From: DSUN01 sp035527715
Lineage (GTDB): Bacteria > Planctomycetota > PUPC01 > DSUN01
Length of the DNA stretch: 64,000 nt
NCBI GenBank assembly: GCA_035527715.1
Contig: DATKZY010000008.1
Span: 1-64,000, forward strand
Reading direction: 5' to 3'
The translations under genes were made by a program, and so were the position numbers. Positions 56,378-64,000 of this stretch are shown here, one piece after another. The notes below the pieces were generated by a model. The model did not search any database. It was not told the origin of the DNA and saw only the letters and a list, made by a program, of their open reading frames with translations. Each line of letters opens with the position of its first letter. Positions within the stretch are counted from its first letter, which is position 1.

Positions 56378-57362
56378 GGTGGGCAACGTCCCCGCAGGGG
56401 ACGTCCGCTGGCTCTGGCCCGGCAAGTTCCCCATCGGCAAGATATCGCTCGTCGTGGGCGACCCGGGCCGCGGCAAGAGCCTGCTGAGCCTCGACCTGGC
56501 CACCCGCCTCTCGCTCGCCGCGCCCTGGCCCGACGGCCAGCCGAACACCCTTCGCCCCTCCTGCACCCTCCTGCTCAGCGCGGAGGACGACGTGGGCGAC
56601 ACCATCCGCCCCCGGCTCGAGGCGATGGGGGCCGATGTGCGCTACATCCGCTCGATGCGGGGCCTTTTCGGGGCAGGCTTCTACAAGGGCTTCCAGTTGC
56701 CCCGCGACCTGCCGACCCTCGAGCAGGCGGTCACCGACACGCCCGACGTCCGGCTCGTCGTGATTGACCCGCTGATGGCCTTCCTGGCGACCGGCACGGC
56801 GAACAGCAACTCGGCGTTGCGGGCCTTGCTCGCCACGCTCCAGGAGATGGCCGAGCGATTGGGCTTCGCCGTCCTCGCCCTCTCGCACCTCACCAAGGCC
56901 ACGGGGGCATCGCCCATCTACCGGGCGATGGGCAGCCTGGCACTCGTCGCGGCAAGCCGTGCGGTCTGGACCCTCTGGCCCGACCAGGACGAGCCGGAGC
57001 GGACCTTCTTCGTGCCCCTCAAGTGCAACCTCTCGGCGGCCCTGCACGCCCACGCCTATCGCATCGCCCCGAGCCCCGTCAACCCCAAGCAGCCCGTCCT
57101 CCTCTGGGAGCCCGAGCCGATCCACATGGCCCTGCTCTCCACCAGCACGGCAAACCCCGTCCCCCGCCTCCGCGACCAGCAGTGCGTCACCTGGCTTCGC
57201 GCCCTGCTCGAGAAGGGACCCGTCCCGACGCGGGACGTGGAGAAGGCGGCTGATGAGGAAGGGTTCGGGTACCACATCCTTCGCCGAGCCAAGCGGATGC
57301 TGGGCGTCGGCACATCCCCCGATGGCCTCGGGGGGACGTGGATGCAGCGGCTTCCTGACTGA
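56253..57362 (+). CDS. RepA-like AAA_25/RecA-fold ATPase
   Basis: 369 residues. Walker A GDPGRGKS (~69-76), then SAEDDVGDTIRPRLEAMGAD, Walker B VRLVVIDPLMAFL, and ALSHLTKATGASPIYRAMGS with AASRAVW are typical of hexameric RepA-like helicases of plasmids, phages and integrated elements. The C-terminus (EEGFGYHILRRAKRMLGV, GTWMQRLPD) is the winged-helix end usual for these proteins. ATG 56253 has GAGGAG 7 bp upstream and lies inside the previous gene (125-bp overlap). No integrase or primase is adjacent, so this may be a remnant of a mobile element. Confidence 0.85.
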   Translation: MLDTRLRSVLAMGQKAARPQEPETLRFRIEMGPEKNRAPLVEVGNVPAGDVRWLWPGKFPIGKISLVVGDPGRGKSLLSLDLATRLSLAAPWPDGQPNTLRPSCTLLLSAEDDVGDTIRPRLEAMGADVRYIRSMRGLFGAGFYKGFQLPRDLPTLEQAVTDTPDVRLVVIDPLMAFLATGTANSNSALRALLATLQEMAERLGFAVLALSHLTKATGASPIYRAMGSLALVAASRAVWTLWPDQDEPERTFFVPLKCNLSAALHAHAYRIAPSPVNPKQPVLLWEPEPIHMALLSTSTANPVPRLRDQQCVTWLRALLEKGPVPTRDVEKAADEEGFGYHILRRAKRMLGVGTSPDGLGGTWMQRLPD

Positions 57363-57370
57363 GACACCTT

Positions 57371-57408
57371 CCCCCGGGGCCGGCCGCGCCTTCCGCCGGC
57401 CCCGGGGG
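57371..57408. terminator. Very stable hairpin between convergent genes
   Basis: A perfect 14-bp stem (CCCCCGGGGCCGGC / GCCGGCCCCGGGGG) with a 10-nt loop, 8 bp after the ATPase stop codon and before the convergent fucosidase gene. Confidence 0.75.
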
Positions 57409-57457
57409 CTTCCCCGCTGACCGCTGGGAAAGTGAATAAAGTAGATTTGACACCCAC

Positions 57458-58870
57458 CTATTCCTCAACCCAGTAGCAGGCAAACGAGCGAACCTTGGGC
57501 GTGGCAAGCGAGGCGGTCACCCGCAGACGAAGACGCGAAACCGTTTGTGGCTTGAACCGGTGAATCCACTTGTGACCGATCACCTTGCCCTGCGCCAGCG
57601 GCGTCCACGCTTCGCCGATGAGGCCCTCCACAACGTGATCGCGCACCAACTCGCCGTTAGCGATCTGCTCCTGAAGGATAACATGATCGACCTGTGCCGG
57701 CTTGGGGAAGTGGAGCTCGATCACATCGCCTTTGGCGCTCTTGACCTCAGCCACCGGCGTCGAGAATCGCCCCCTCAGGCTCTTCCCGAACTCGGCCAGA
57801 GCCTTGACATCGGCCTCCGGCAGCGTTCCGTCCGGCTTGATGACGACGCCGATGATCAGGTTCGAGTTGCGCCCCACGGACGTGTAGTATTTCTGCACCA
57901 GCACTTCCGGCGGGTAGACGAGGTGGTCCTGGCCGGGCTTGTAGAACCAGTTGTGGCCCTTGTATCCGCGCAACGGGATGTCCACCATTGCCGGCGACCA
58001 GATGCTGCCGTTTGGGTCGCCGCTGTGCAAGAACCGCTTCCACGTCGGGCTGTTGTGCGAAACAGCGCCCCGCTCCGGCCCCGGCATCGTGGCATAGCAA
58101 GGCACCCCGGCATGCCCCTCCTCGTTGCCGACCCAGCGATGGTCCGAGCGCTGCGTGCTGGAGTAGAACACGCTCTCCGGCTGGTGCTTCTCGAAGACCG
58201 GCAGCATATCGGGCCCGCCTTCCGCCGGCGTCTTCGTGCCGGCGTCGAACCAGATCTGGACCAGCGGGCCGTACCTGGAACAGATCTCCTCCATCTGCTT
58301 TTCCGCGATGCGATTGAACTTCTCCTGTGCCGGGGTCCCACGGCCCTTGCCCCAGTCCACGTAATGCCCCCAGACCTGTTGATAGACGTTGCGGTGGACA
58401 CTGAAGTAGATGCCGGGCTTGATGCCGACCTTGCGGCACGACGCCACGAAGTCAGCGACCACATCGCCCTTGCCGCCGCGCCAACTCGTTTGCTTGAGGC
58501 CGTACGGATAGGCTTCGCTCTGCCATTGCATGAACCCGTTGAAATGCGTTGCGGTGAAGACGGCGTACCGCGCGCCGCACGCCTTCGCCGCCTCAATCCA
58601 CTGATCCGTGTCGAGTTTGGCTGGTTGGTAGAGATTGGGGTCCCAGGTTCTGCGGGAGGTGTTGTTGGCGCTCGTATCCCCTGCCGCGATGGCCAGGTCG
58701 AAGGAATACAGCAGCCCGATCTCACAATCCTGCCAAGCCAACTGCGCCGGTGTCGGCAGCGCGAGCCGCGGCTTATCGGCATCGTCGGCTCCGAAGGAGC
58801 GTCGTGGATCCAGCGCGGCGCCCGTGAGCATGGCGGTCCCAGCCTTGATGAACGTGCGGCGGCTGATCAC
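57458..58870 (-). CDS. Tat-exported alpha-L-fucosidase, GH29
   Basis: 470 residues. The N-terminus carries a twin-arginine signal (SRRTFIKAGTAMLTGAALDP), so the folded protein is exported. The GH29 barrel has NTSRRTWDPNLYQPAKLD, RYAVFTATHFNGFMQW, VGIKPGIYFSVHRN and VQIWFDAG (nucleophile Asp). The C-terminal beta domain (VIELHFPKPAQVDHVILQEQI) is typical. It releases L-fucose from glycans. GTG 58870 is chosen because the Tat motif follows directly; the frame is open another 40 codons without homology. It has its own promoter and is convergent with the RepA-like ATPase. Confidence 0.9.
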   Translation of the reverse strand: MISRRTFIKAGTAMLTGAALDPRRSFGADDADKPRLALPTPAQLAWQDCEIGLLYSFDLAIAAGDTSANNTSRRTWDPNLYQPAKLDTDQWIEAAKACGARYAVFTATHFNGFMQWQSEAYPYGLKQTSWRGGKGDVVADFVASCRKVGIKPGIYFSVHRNVYQQVWGHYVDWGKGRGTPAQEKFNRIAEKQMEEICSRYGPLVQIWFDAGTKTPAEGGPDMLPVFEKHQPESVFYSSTQRSDHRWVGNEEGHAGVPCYATMPGPERGAVSHNSPTWKRFLHSGDPNGSIWSPAMVDIPLRGYKGHNWFYKPGQDHLVYPPEVLVQKYYTSVGRNSNLIIGVVIKPDGTLPEADVKALAEFGKSLRGRFSTPVAEVKSAKGDVIELHFPKPAQVDHVILQEQIANGELVRDHVVEGLIGEAWTPLAQGKVIGHKWIHRFKPQTVSRLRLRVTASLATPKVRSFACYWVEE

Positions 58871-58897
58871 TGTCTGTCCTGCCCTCGTTAGCGGTTC

Positions 58898-58926
58898 ATC
58901 GTATCGTATGCCAATCGTGTCTACAA
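58898..58926 (-). promoter_or_regulatory. Predicted promoter of the fucosidase gene
   Basis: On the minus strand TTGTAG (58921-58926), 17 bp, TACGAT (58898-58903); start near 58891, about 21 nt before GTG 58870. Confidence 0.5.
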
Positions 58927-58973
58927 CTGATTGTACGCACCTGCCTGCGGCGTGCAAGCATTCACCAGTTCGG

Positions 58974-59049
58974 GGCAGTTCGGGGGACACGGCAGTTCGG
59001 GGGACACGGCAGTTCGGAGTTCGGGGTTCGGCGGCAGTTCGGGGGACAC
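58974..59049. repeat. 17-bp tandem repeats
   Basis: Three perfect copies of GGCAGTTCGGGGGACAC (58974, 58991, 59033) with one degenerate copy between, upstream of the fucosidase promoter. Confidence 0.7.
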
Positions 59050-59068
59050 CATACTCGACTCCGGGGCC

Positions 59069-59236
59069 TCACAGGTTGACGAAGAGGTCGGCAATGGGGC
59101 AGCGGAAGCCGGGGAGAAGGGTGCTACCATCGAGTTCGGAGCCGGCGGAGAGGGCCTCGATGTCGGACCGCGAGCGGCAGACGGCAACGGGCATCTCGAG
59201 CAACTGCTCGGCGGCAATAGGGGTGTCGGCGTTCAT
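59069..59236 (-). pseudogene. Remnant of a Uma2-family endonuclease gene
   Basis: 55 codons. The start MNADTPIAAEQLLEMP matches the N-terminus of Uma2-type nucleases and the end (SRSDIEALSAGSELDG, STLLPGFRCPIADLFVNL) matches their C-terminus, but the ~130 residues between, including the catalytic core, are missing. An internal deletion is the simplest reading. It sits downstream of the decayed protease gene on the same strand. A short functional peptide is unlikely. Confidence 0.55.
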
Positions 59237-59373
59237 GGCTTCACGCCTTCCGGTCGGCCTTGTCGCTGCCGGCACCGACGAGTTCCGGCTCCTCGCGCAG
59301 GACACGCCGCGCATACTTCTTCTGAATTCCGGGGCCACCTTACCCAATTCCGCCTTCGCTCAGGGCCGCAGCG

Positions 59374-59761
59374 CTAGGGCGACGACCGCTCAGCCCATAG
59401 CTGTTTCGGCCCGTCGAGGAGCAGGGTCGCGTGATTCAGCACGTCCCGACCCAGGATGCCGTGTTCCTGCTCGATCAGCAGATACCGGCCGCGAAAGACC
59501 CTGTTGAGGAAGACAAGGTCAAGTGCCACAACCAGTGCGAAGCTCTTGCTTCCGTCGAATGCGAGCAATTCATAGCGCTGGCCAGCCAGCGGGGACAGGC
59601 CGAGACGCTCGACAGCAGCGCGCGGCAGAAGGGTTGCGTCGGCCCCGGTGTCCAGCAGCAAGGAAACCCCCTGAGACGGACTTGCCTCCCCCCGGGCTGT
59701 TCAGTGTCACCTCGGCAACCGGGGCCGGGGGATCATAGCGCGAAGCATCATAGCTTGGCAT
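59374..59761 (-). pseudogene. Retropepsin-like aspartic protease gene, frameshifted
   Basis: Reading from ATG 59761 gives MPSYDASRYDPPAPVAEVTL in one frame, and the rest, with the catalytic LLLDTGADATLLP and HGILGRDVLNHATLLLDGP, lies in another. Removing one base from the C5 run at 59667-59671 (plus strand) joins them into a normal ~128-residue retroviral-type protease reading VSGVSLLLDTGAD. So it is either a recent pseudogene, a programmed frameshift or a sequencing error. ATG 59761 overlaps the end of the upstream DUF104-like gene by 14 bp, so the two form an operon. Confidence 0.75.
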
Positions 59762-59963
59762 CAGGGGCGACCTCGATGACCTCCTTGGCAAAGTCCACGG
59801 CCTGTTCCGGGTGGGCGAGGCGCGGGGTGCGGATATGCGCCCGCGGGGCGGACTCGAAGTCGGGGATGACGACGTAGACTCTGGCCCTCTCAGGCAGAGT
59901 CACGCCGCCCTGGAGGCGGATCACGCCGTTCTCGACAACGCCCTCAAAGGTTGAGATGCTCAT
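59748..59963 (-). CDS. DUF104/AF2212-antitoxin-like small protein
   Basis: 71 residues. MSISTFEGVVENGVIRLQGG and VTLPERARVYVVIPD are typical of the DUF104/AF2212-like family (a small beta barrel, often annotated as antitoxin); the C-terminus is HPEQAVDFAKEVIEV. ATG 59963 has GGAGG 6 bp upstream and is preferred over an upstream in-frame start. It is first in an operon with the retropepsin-like gene, a pairing seen in place of a classical toxin. Confidence 0.7.
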   Translation of the reverse strand: MSISTFEGVVENGVIRLQGGVTLPERARVYVVIPDFESAPRAHIRTPRLAHPEQAVDFAKEVIEVAPDAKL

Positions 59964-60025
59964 GCGAAGCCTCCGGCCAATCCCCCAAGATGCGCCCGCC
60001 CGCAAACCGCGATCCGTCTGCCGAG

Positions 60026-60054
60026 ATACTACTACCGCGGCAAAGGGCTGTCAA
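60026..60054 (-). promoter_or_regulatory. Predicted promoter of the DUF104-like/retropepsin operon
   Basis: On the minus strand a perfect TTGACA (60049-60054), 17 bp, TAGTAT (60026-60031); start near 60019. Confidence 0.65.
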
Positions 60055-60122
60055 GGCCATTCGTGGTGGCGTGAGCTTCCGGGACAGTGCGGGCAGCAGC
60101 CCAGGCCGCCCGCGCGAAAAAG

Positions 60123-60300
60123 TGTATGACTCTGCAGAGTCTGTATGACTCTGAGCCGGAATGGGGAGAATCGGCGATTCTCGAGTCGGAAACTCGAGAA
60201 CACTGTATGACTCTGAGCCGGATGGGCGAGAATCGCCAAACGGGTGCGCCGGAAATGGAGAAACCCGTACGACTCTGAGCCGGAAGGCCGAGAATGGCCA
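60123..60300. repeat. ~31-bp tandem repeat array between divergent genes
   Basis: GAGCCGGA-type cores recur at 60153, 60183, 60215, 60246 and 60277 (spacing 30-32 bp), most followed by GGAGAATC-like bases; every second unit begins with GTATGACTCT, giving a 62-bp higher-order period. A perfect palindrome GACTCTGCAGAGTC is at 60129-60142. The 409-bp gap 59964-60372 contains this array and the two divergent promoters, and no gene. Confidence 0.75.
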
Positions 60301-60336
60301 AATGGACGGAGGCCCCCCGCCGCTCCCCCGCACGGC

Positions 60337-60365
60337 TTGGCTCGGAACGGGCCTTCTGGTACAAT
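60337..60365 (+). promoter_or_regulatory. Predicted promoter of uvrA giving a leaderless mRNA
   Basis: TTGGCT (60337-60342), 17 bp, TACAAT (60360-60365). A start site 7 bp downstream falls at 60372, next to ATG 60373; there is no Shine-Dalgarno sequence. Confidence 0.55.
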
Positions 60366-60372
60366 CCCCGGC

Positions 60373-63207
60373 ATGCAGCGGGAAATCGTGGTCCGCGGGG
60401 CGCGGACGAATAACCTTCAGGCCATCCACGCCACCTTCCCCCACGGCCAGCTCACGGTCGTGACGGGCGTGTCGGGGTCCGGGAAGTCGTCGCTGGCCTT
60501 CGACACGCTCTACGCCGAGGGACAGCGCCTCTACGTCGAATCCATGTCGGCCTACGCCCGGCAGTTCCTCGAGCGGATGCGGCGGCCGCCCGTGGACCAC
60601 ATCTCGGGCATGCTGCCCAGCATCGCCCTCGAACAGCGCAACCAGGTGACGAACCCCCGCTCGACCGTGGGCACGGCGACCGAGGTGAACGACTTCCTGC
60701 GTCTGCTCTTCGCCAATGTCGGCCGCACCGTCTGCCCCGATTGCCGCGTCGAGGCCGAGAAGCACAGCCCGCAGACAGCCGTCCGCTTCATCGAGGGCCT
60801 GCCCGAGGGCACACGGCTCCTCCTCCTCGCCCCCATCGCCGTCGAGTCCGAGCGGCGGCTGAAGTTCCTGCGCGACCACCTCGCTTCCGCCGGCTTCCAC
60901 CGTATCCTCCTGGGCGGCAAAGTCGTGGACATCTCGGACCTGAAAATCGGAGATCGCAAATCGCGAATCGGCAATCACCTCGAGGTCGTCGTGGACCGGT
61001 TGGCGAAGAGCGCCGAGCGGATGAGCCGCGCGGCCGATTCGCTGGAGATGGCCTTCCGCATCGGCTCGCGCGGCGCCGTGGTGCAACTCCTCGACGACGC
61101 CGGGCGGCCGGCCGACAGGCACCACTTCTTCGCCGGCCTCGTGTGCCGCTCGTGCGGCCGCGAGTTCCGCGAGCCGCAGCCCGGGATGTTCTCGTTCAAC
61201 AGCGGCGTCGGCGCCTGCCCCAGGTGCGAGGGCTTCGGCAAGGACGCGACGCTCGACCTCGACCGCGCCATTCCCGACCACTCGAAGAGCCTGGCCGACT
61301 ACGCGGTCGCCCTCTGGTCCACCCCCGTGCTCAAGATGATGACCGAGTGGATGCTGGAGTGTGCGGCGGAGGATGGCATCCCGACCGACGTGCCGTTCCG
61401 CGATCTCACCGCGGCCCAGCAGCGCTGGGTCATCGAGGGCAAGCCGGGCGGCGGCGACGACGACTTCTGCGGCATCCGCGGCTTCTTCGCCTGGCTGGAG
61501 TCCAAGAAGTACAAGATTCAGAATCGCATCCTCATCGCCCGCTACCGCCGCTACGTCACGTGCCCCGACTGCGGCGGCACGCGGCTGAAGCCCGACGCCC
61601 AGTTCGTGAAGCTCGGCGGCCGCTCGTTCACCGAGCTTCTCGACCTGCCCGTGCCCGAGTTGCACCGCCTCCTCGATGCGCTGGCCCTGCCGCCCGCCGA
61701 GGAGGAGGCAGCGCGCACGCTGCTGCGCGAAATCCGCAGCCGCCTCCAGTACCTCGAGGACGTGGGGCTGTCGTACCTGACCCTGAGCCGCGAGACGCGC
61801 ACGCTCAGCGGCGGCGAGGCCCAGCGCATCGGCCTCGCCTCGGCCCTGGGCAGCTCCCTCACCAACACCCTCTACGTGCTCGACGAGCCGACCGTCGGCC
61901 TCCACGCCGCCGACACCCATCGGCTCCTCGCCATCCTGCGCGCGCTGACGGGCAAGGGGAACACGGTCGTGTGCGTCGAGCACGAGCCCGAGGTGATCCT
62001 GGGCGCCGATCGTGTGCTCGACCTCGGCCCCGGCGCTGGCGAGCACGGCGGCCGCGTGGTCTTCGAGGGCACGCCCCAGGGGCTGCTGGACCGAGGACAG
62101 GGCAAGACGGCCGACTACCTTCGCCAGCGCCAGGCCCTCGAATGGCCCAACCGCGCGCGGAAGCCCAAGGAGTTCCTCACCCTCCGCGGCGCCCGGCAGC
62201 ACAACCTGAAGAACCTCACGGTGCGAATCCCACTCCACGTGCTGGCCTGCGTCACCGGCGTGTCGGGCGCCGGCAAGTCCACCCTCGTCAACACCACCCT
62301 GTACGCCCACTGGCGCGCCCGCAACGGCGAGACGGGTGTCGAGCCGGGGAAGTGCAAGAGCATCCGCGGGTTCGACAAGGTGGATGACGTGGTGCTGGTG
62401 GACCAGAAGCCCATCGGCCGCTCCGCGCGCTCGAACGCCGCCACCTACACCAAGGCATACGACGACATCCGCCGCGCCTTCGCCGCCACGCGCCGCGCCA
62501 GGACCCTCGGCATCACTGCCGCCCACTTCTCCTTCAACGTCCCCGGCGGCCGCTGCGAGTCCTGCCAGGGCATGGGCGCCCAGACCGTGGACATGCAGTT
62601 CCTGGCCGACGTCACCGTGACCTGTGAGGCCTGCGGCGGCAAGCGGTTCCAGAAACGTGTCCTCGACGTCACCTGCCGCGACCGCACGATCCTCGACGTG
62701 CTCGACATGACCATCGGCGAGGCCATGGAGTTCTTCGAGGACACGCCGTCGCTGGCGGCGAAGCTGCGCCCCCTGGCCGAGGTCGGCCTCGGCTACCTGC
62801 GCCTCGGCCAGAGCACCGCCACCCTCAGCGGCGGAGAGCTCCAACGCCTGAAACTCGCCGCCTACATCTCCGAGGCCTTTTCCCGTCACGCGTCACGCGT
62901 CACGCGTCATGCCCTCCTCATCTTCAATGAACCCACTGTCGGCCTCCACATGGCCGACGTGCAGACCCTCATGGGCGTCCTCCAGCGCCTCGTGGACGAC
63001 GGCCATTCGGTGCTCATCGTCGAGCACAACCTCGACGTCATCTCGCAGGCCGACTGGGTGATTGACCTCGGCCCGGGCGGCGGCGACGCCGGCGGCACCC
63101 TCGTCGCCGAAGGCCCGCCTGCCGCCATCGCCACCTGCGAGCGGTCGGTGACGGGCCAGTTCCTCAAGGGGCGCGCGGCGCCCTCCCCTGTTCCTGCAAG
63201 GAGGTAG
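60373..63207 (+). CDS. uvrA: UvrA-family excinuclease ATPase (variant)
   Basis: 944 residues with the double ABC layout of UvrA: Walker A GVSGSGKSS (~32) and GVSGAGKST; signatures LSGGEAQR and LSGGELQR; zinc modules CRSCG...CPRC and CESC...CEAC; UvrA blocks VESMSAYARQFLERM and PSIALEQRN. It recognises damaged DNA in nucleotide excision repair. Oddities: the C-terminal Walker B reads LLIFNEPTVGLH with Asn for Asp, and two low-complexity inserts (DLKIGDRKSRIGNH and SRHASRVTRHA) are encoded by short repeats. Some blocks (FFAWLESKKYKIQNRILIARYR) are closer to UvrA paralogues than to canonical UvrA. No uvrB in the window. Confidence 0.87.
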   Translation: MQREIVVRGARTNNLQAIHATFPHGQLTVVTGVSGSGKSSLAFDTLYAEGQRLYVESMSAYARQFLERMRRPPVDHISGMLPSIALEQRNQVTNPRSTVGTATEVNDFLRLLFANVGRTVCPDCRVEAEKHSPQTAVRFIEGLPEGTRLLLLAPIAVESERRLKFLRDHLASAGFHRILLGGKVVDISDLKIGDRKSRIGNHLEVVVDRLAKSAERMSRAADSLEMAFRIGSRGAVVQLLDDAGRPADRHHFFAGLVCRSCGREFREPQPGMFSFNSGVGACPRCEGFGKDATLDLDRAIPDHSKSLADYAVALWSTPVLKMMTEWMLECAAEDGIPTDVPFRDLTAAQQRWVIEGKPGGGDDDFCGIRGFFAWLESKKYKIQNRILIARYRRYVTCPDCGGTRLKPDAQFVKLGGRSFTELLDLPVPELHRLLDALALPPAEEEAARTLLREIRSRLQYLEDVGLSYLTLSRETRTLSGGEAQRIGLASALGSSLTNTLYVLDEPTVGLHAADTHRLLAILRALTGKGNTVVCVEHEPEVILGADRVLDLGPGAGEHGGRVVFEGTPQGLLDRGQGKTADYLRQRQALEWPNRARKPKEFLTLRGARQHNLKNLTVRIPLHVLACVTGVSGAGKSTLVNTTLYAHWRARNGETGVEPGKCKSIRGFDKVDDVVLVDQKPIGRSARSNAATYTKAYDDIRRAFAATRRARTLGITAAHFSFNVPGGRCESCQGMGAQTVDMQFLADVTVTCEACGGKRFQKRVLDVTCRDRTILDVLDMTIGEAMEFFEDTPSLAAKLRPLAEVGLGYLRLGQSTATLSGGELQRLKLAAYISEAFSRHASRVTRHALLIFNEPTVGLHMADVQTLMGVLQRLVDDGHSVLIVEHNLDVISQADWVIDLGPGGGDAGGTLVAEGPPAAIATCERSVTGQFLKGRAAPSPVPARR
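62884..62911 (+). repeat. Four tandem 7-mers inside uvrA
   Basis: CGTCACG repeated three times, then CGTCATG; it encodes SRHASRVTRHA between the second ABC signature and Walker B, where UvrA is normally ~7 residues shorter. Confidence 0.8.
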
Positions 63208-63211
63208 ACTC

Positions 63212-64000
63212 GTGGCCATGTGTCGCGTTGGGGCGGTTGCTCTGATGGTGTGCCTCACCACCACGGTCTGGGCGCAGATGGCGGGCACGCCCGGCAAGGC
63301 CGACCTCGCCGTCGCCTCGGGCGGCAAGAGTAGCGCAACCATCGTCGTCTCGCCGGCCGCGGGCGAGAGCGAGAAGCTGGCCGCCGCCGACTTGGCGAAG
63401 TACATCGGCCTCATGTGCGGCGCCGCCCCTGCCATCGCCGACACGCCTCAGGCGATCCAGGCCGCGTTGAAGGCCGACGCTCCGCTGCTCCTCGTCGGCG
63501 CCGAAGCGCTCAAGGCGAAGCCCGAGCTGCGGAGCCGCCTCGACAAGGTGGCCAAGCCGGAGCCGCTCCTCCGCGCCGACGCCATCGTCCTGCTCCGCGA
63601 GGGCAACCGAGTGTGCCTCGCGGGCACGAACGACGAGAGCCACTATTACGCCGTGGCCGACCTCCTCCGCCGCTGGGGCTGCCGCTGGTTTGTCCCCACC
63701 GACTTCGGCGAGTGCATCCCCGAGTCCCCCTCCCTGAAAGTGGGCGACCTTGACGCCGCCTACGCCCCGCCCTTCGAGATTCGCACCTACTGGATCTCCT
63801 GGGTCGGCGACAACGCGGGCGCCCGCGAGTTCAAGCGACGCAACATGATGACCCACGGCGTCGGCGTGCCCAACGGCCACGCCCTCGGCCAATACGTGAA
63901 GGGCCTTGGCAAGGACGCCTTCCACATCCCCATCTCCGAGCCCTCCACCGCCCAGCACGTCGCCGCGCAGCTCGAGCCCAAGTTCGCCAAGGGCGACTAC
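63212..64000 (+). CDS. Secreted DUF4838-type protein, N-terminal part (3' partial)
   Basis: 263 codons are visible and the frame is open at the right edge. A signal peptide (CRVGAVALMVCLTTTVWAQ) is followed by an alpha/beta domain like the N-terminal part of alpha-glucuronidase-type and DUF4838 proteins: ATIVVSPAAGESEKLAAADL, AKYIGLMCGAAPAI, LLLVGAEA, IVLLREGNRVCLAG, AVADLLRRWGCRWFVPTDFG, ECIPESPSL. Such proteins probably bind or hydrolyse glycans. GTG 63212 has AAGGAGG 8 bp upstream, only 4 bp after the uvrA stop codon, so it may be co-transcribed with uvrA. Confidence 0.75.
   Translation, partial: MAMCRVGAVALMVCLTTTVWAQMAGTPGKADLAVASGGKSSATIVVSPAAGESEKLAAADLAKYIGLMCGAAPAIADTPQAIQAALKADAPLLLVGAEALKAKPELRSRLDKVAKPEPLLRADAIVLLREGNRVCLAGTNDESHYYAVADLLRRWGCRWFVPTDFGECIPESPSLKVGDLDAAYAPPFEIRTYWISWVGDNAGAREFKRRNMMTHGVGVPNGHALGQYVKGLGKDAFHIPISEPSTAQHVAAQLEPKFAKGDY

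Overview
The window is GC-rich, gene-dense bacterial chromosome, most likely from a planctomycete or a close PVC-group relative. The reasons are large secreted carbohydrate-active proteins, two HzsA-related triheme proteins with LamG and beta-propeller parts, giant TPR proteins, a zinc-ribbon Ser/Thr kinase, a DUF4838-like protein at the right edge, and typical dispersed repeats, some of which are translated inside genes. Many genes have sigma70-like promoters with 17-bp spacers. No tRNA, rRNA, CRISPR array or transposase was seen.

Layout. 1-6.3 kb: the end of a TPR protein with a SecD-head-like domain, a secreted GH16 enzyme and a thiamine-diphosphate 2-keto acid decarboxylase. 6.3-13.0 kb (minus): a tightly packed operon of a BNR_4 lyase-like protein, a GH2 enzyme, a small membrane protein, a CE2-like esterase lipoprotein and an unknown secreted protein. 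13.3-30.1 kb: two paralogous secreted toroid-like proteins, a DUF104-like small protein and a DUF2284 protein, plus a six-gene minus-strand operon (GHL6-type hydrolase, two HzsA-related cytochromes, an isolated Gfo/Idh/MocA C-terminal domain, L-rhamnose mutarotase, toroid protein) behind a strong promoter. Together these suggest use of a rhamnose- or fucose-containing polysaccharide. 30.4-33.6 kb: a large DUF4062-STAND-type NTPase with helical repeats, membrane helices and a C-terminal zinc ribbon.

33.9-55.2 kb (plus): a Ser/Thr kinase with a predicted beta-helix C-terminus, a deoxyhypusine-synthase-like enzyme, a double-winged-helix ArsR-type regulator with its palindrome array and an SGNH hydrolase. 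A signalling block follows: FHA-GAF-HD protein, hybrid histidine kinase, NtrC-type regulator, then a sigma54 promoter in front of a second kinase and second NtrC-type regulator, and a 1519-residue TPR protein. 55.3-57.4 kb is repeat-rich and carries a small cysteine-rich protein and a RepA-like ATPase. 57.4-64 kb holds a Tat-exported GH29 fucosidase, a decayed cluster (Uma2 remnant, frameshifted retropepsin-like protease, DUF104-like protein), an unusual UvrA and the start of a DUF4838-type protein.

The most striking object is at 39.2-40.6 kb. Six near-identical 24-bp palindromes with alternating ~105 and ~150 bp spacing lie upstream of the ArsR-type gene, and a seventh sits at its stop codon inside a perfect 38-bp palindrome before the SGNH hydrolase gene. 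This looks like an undescribed autoregulatory or architectural DNA-binding array.
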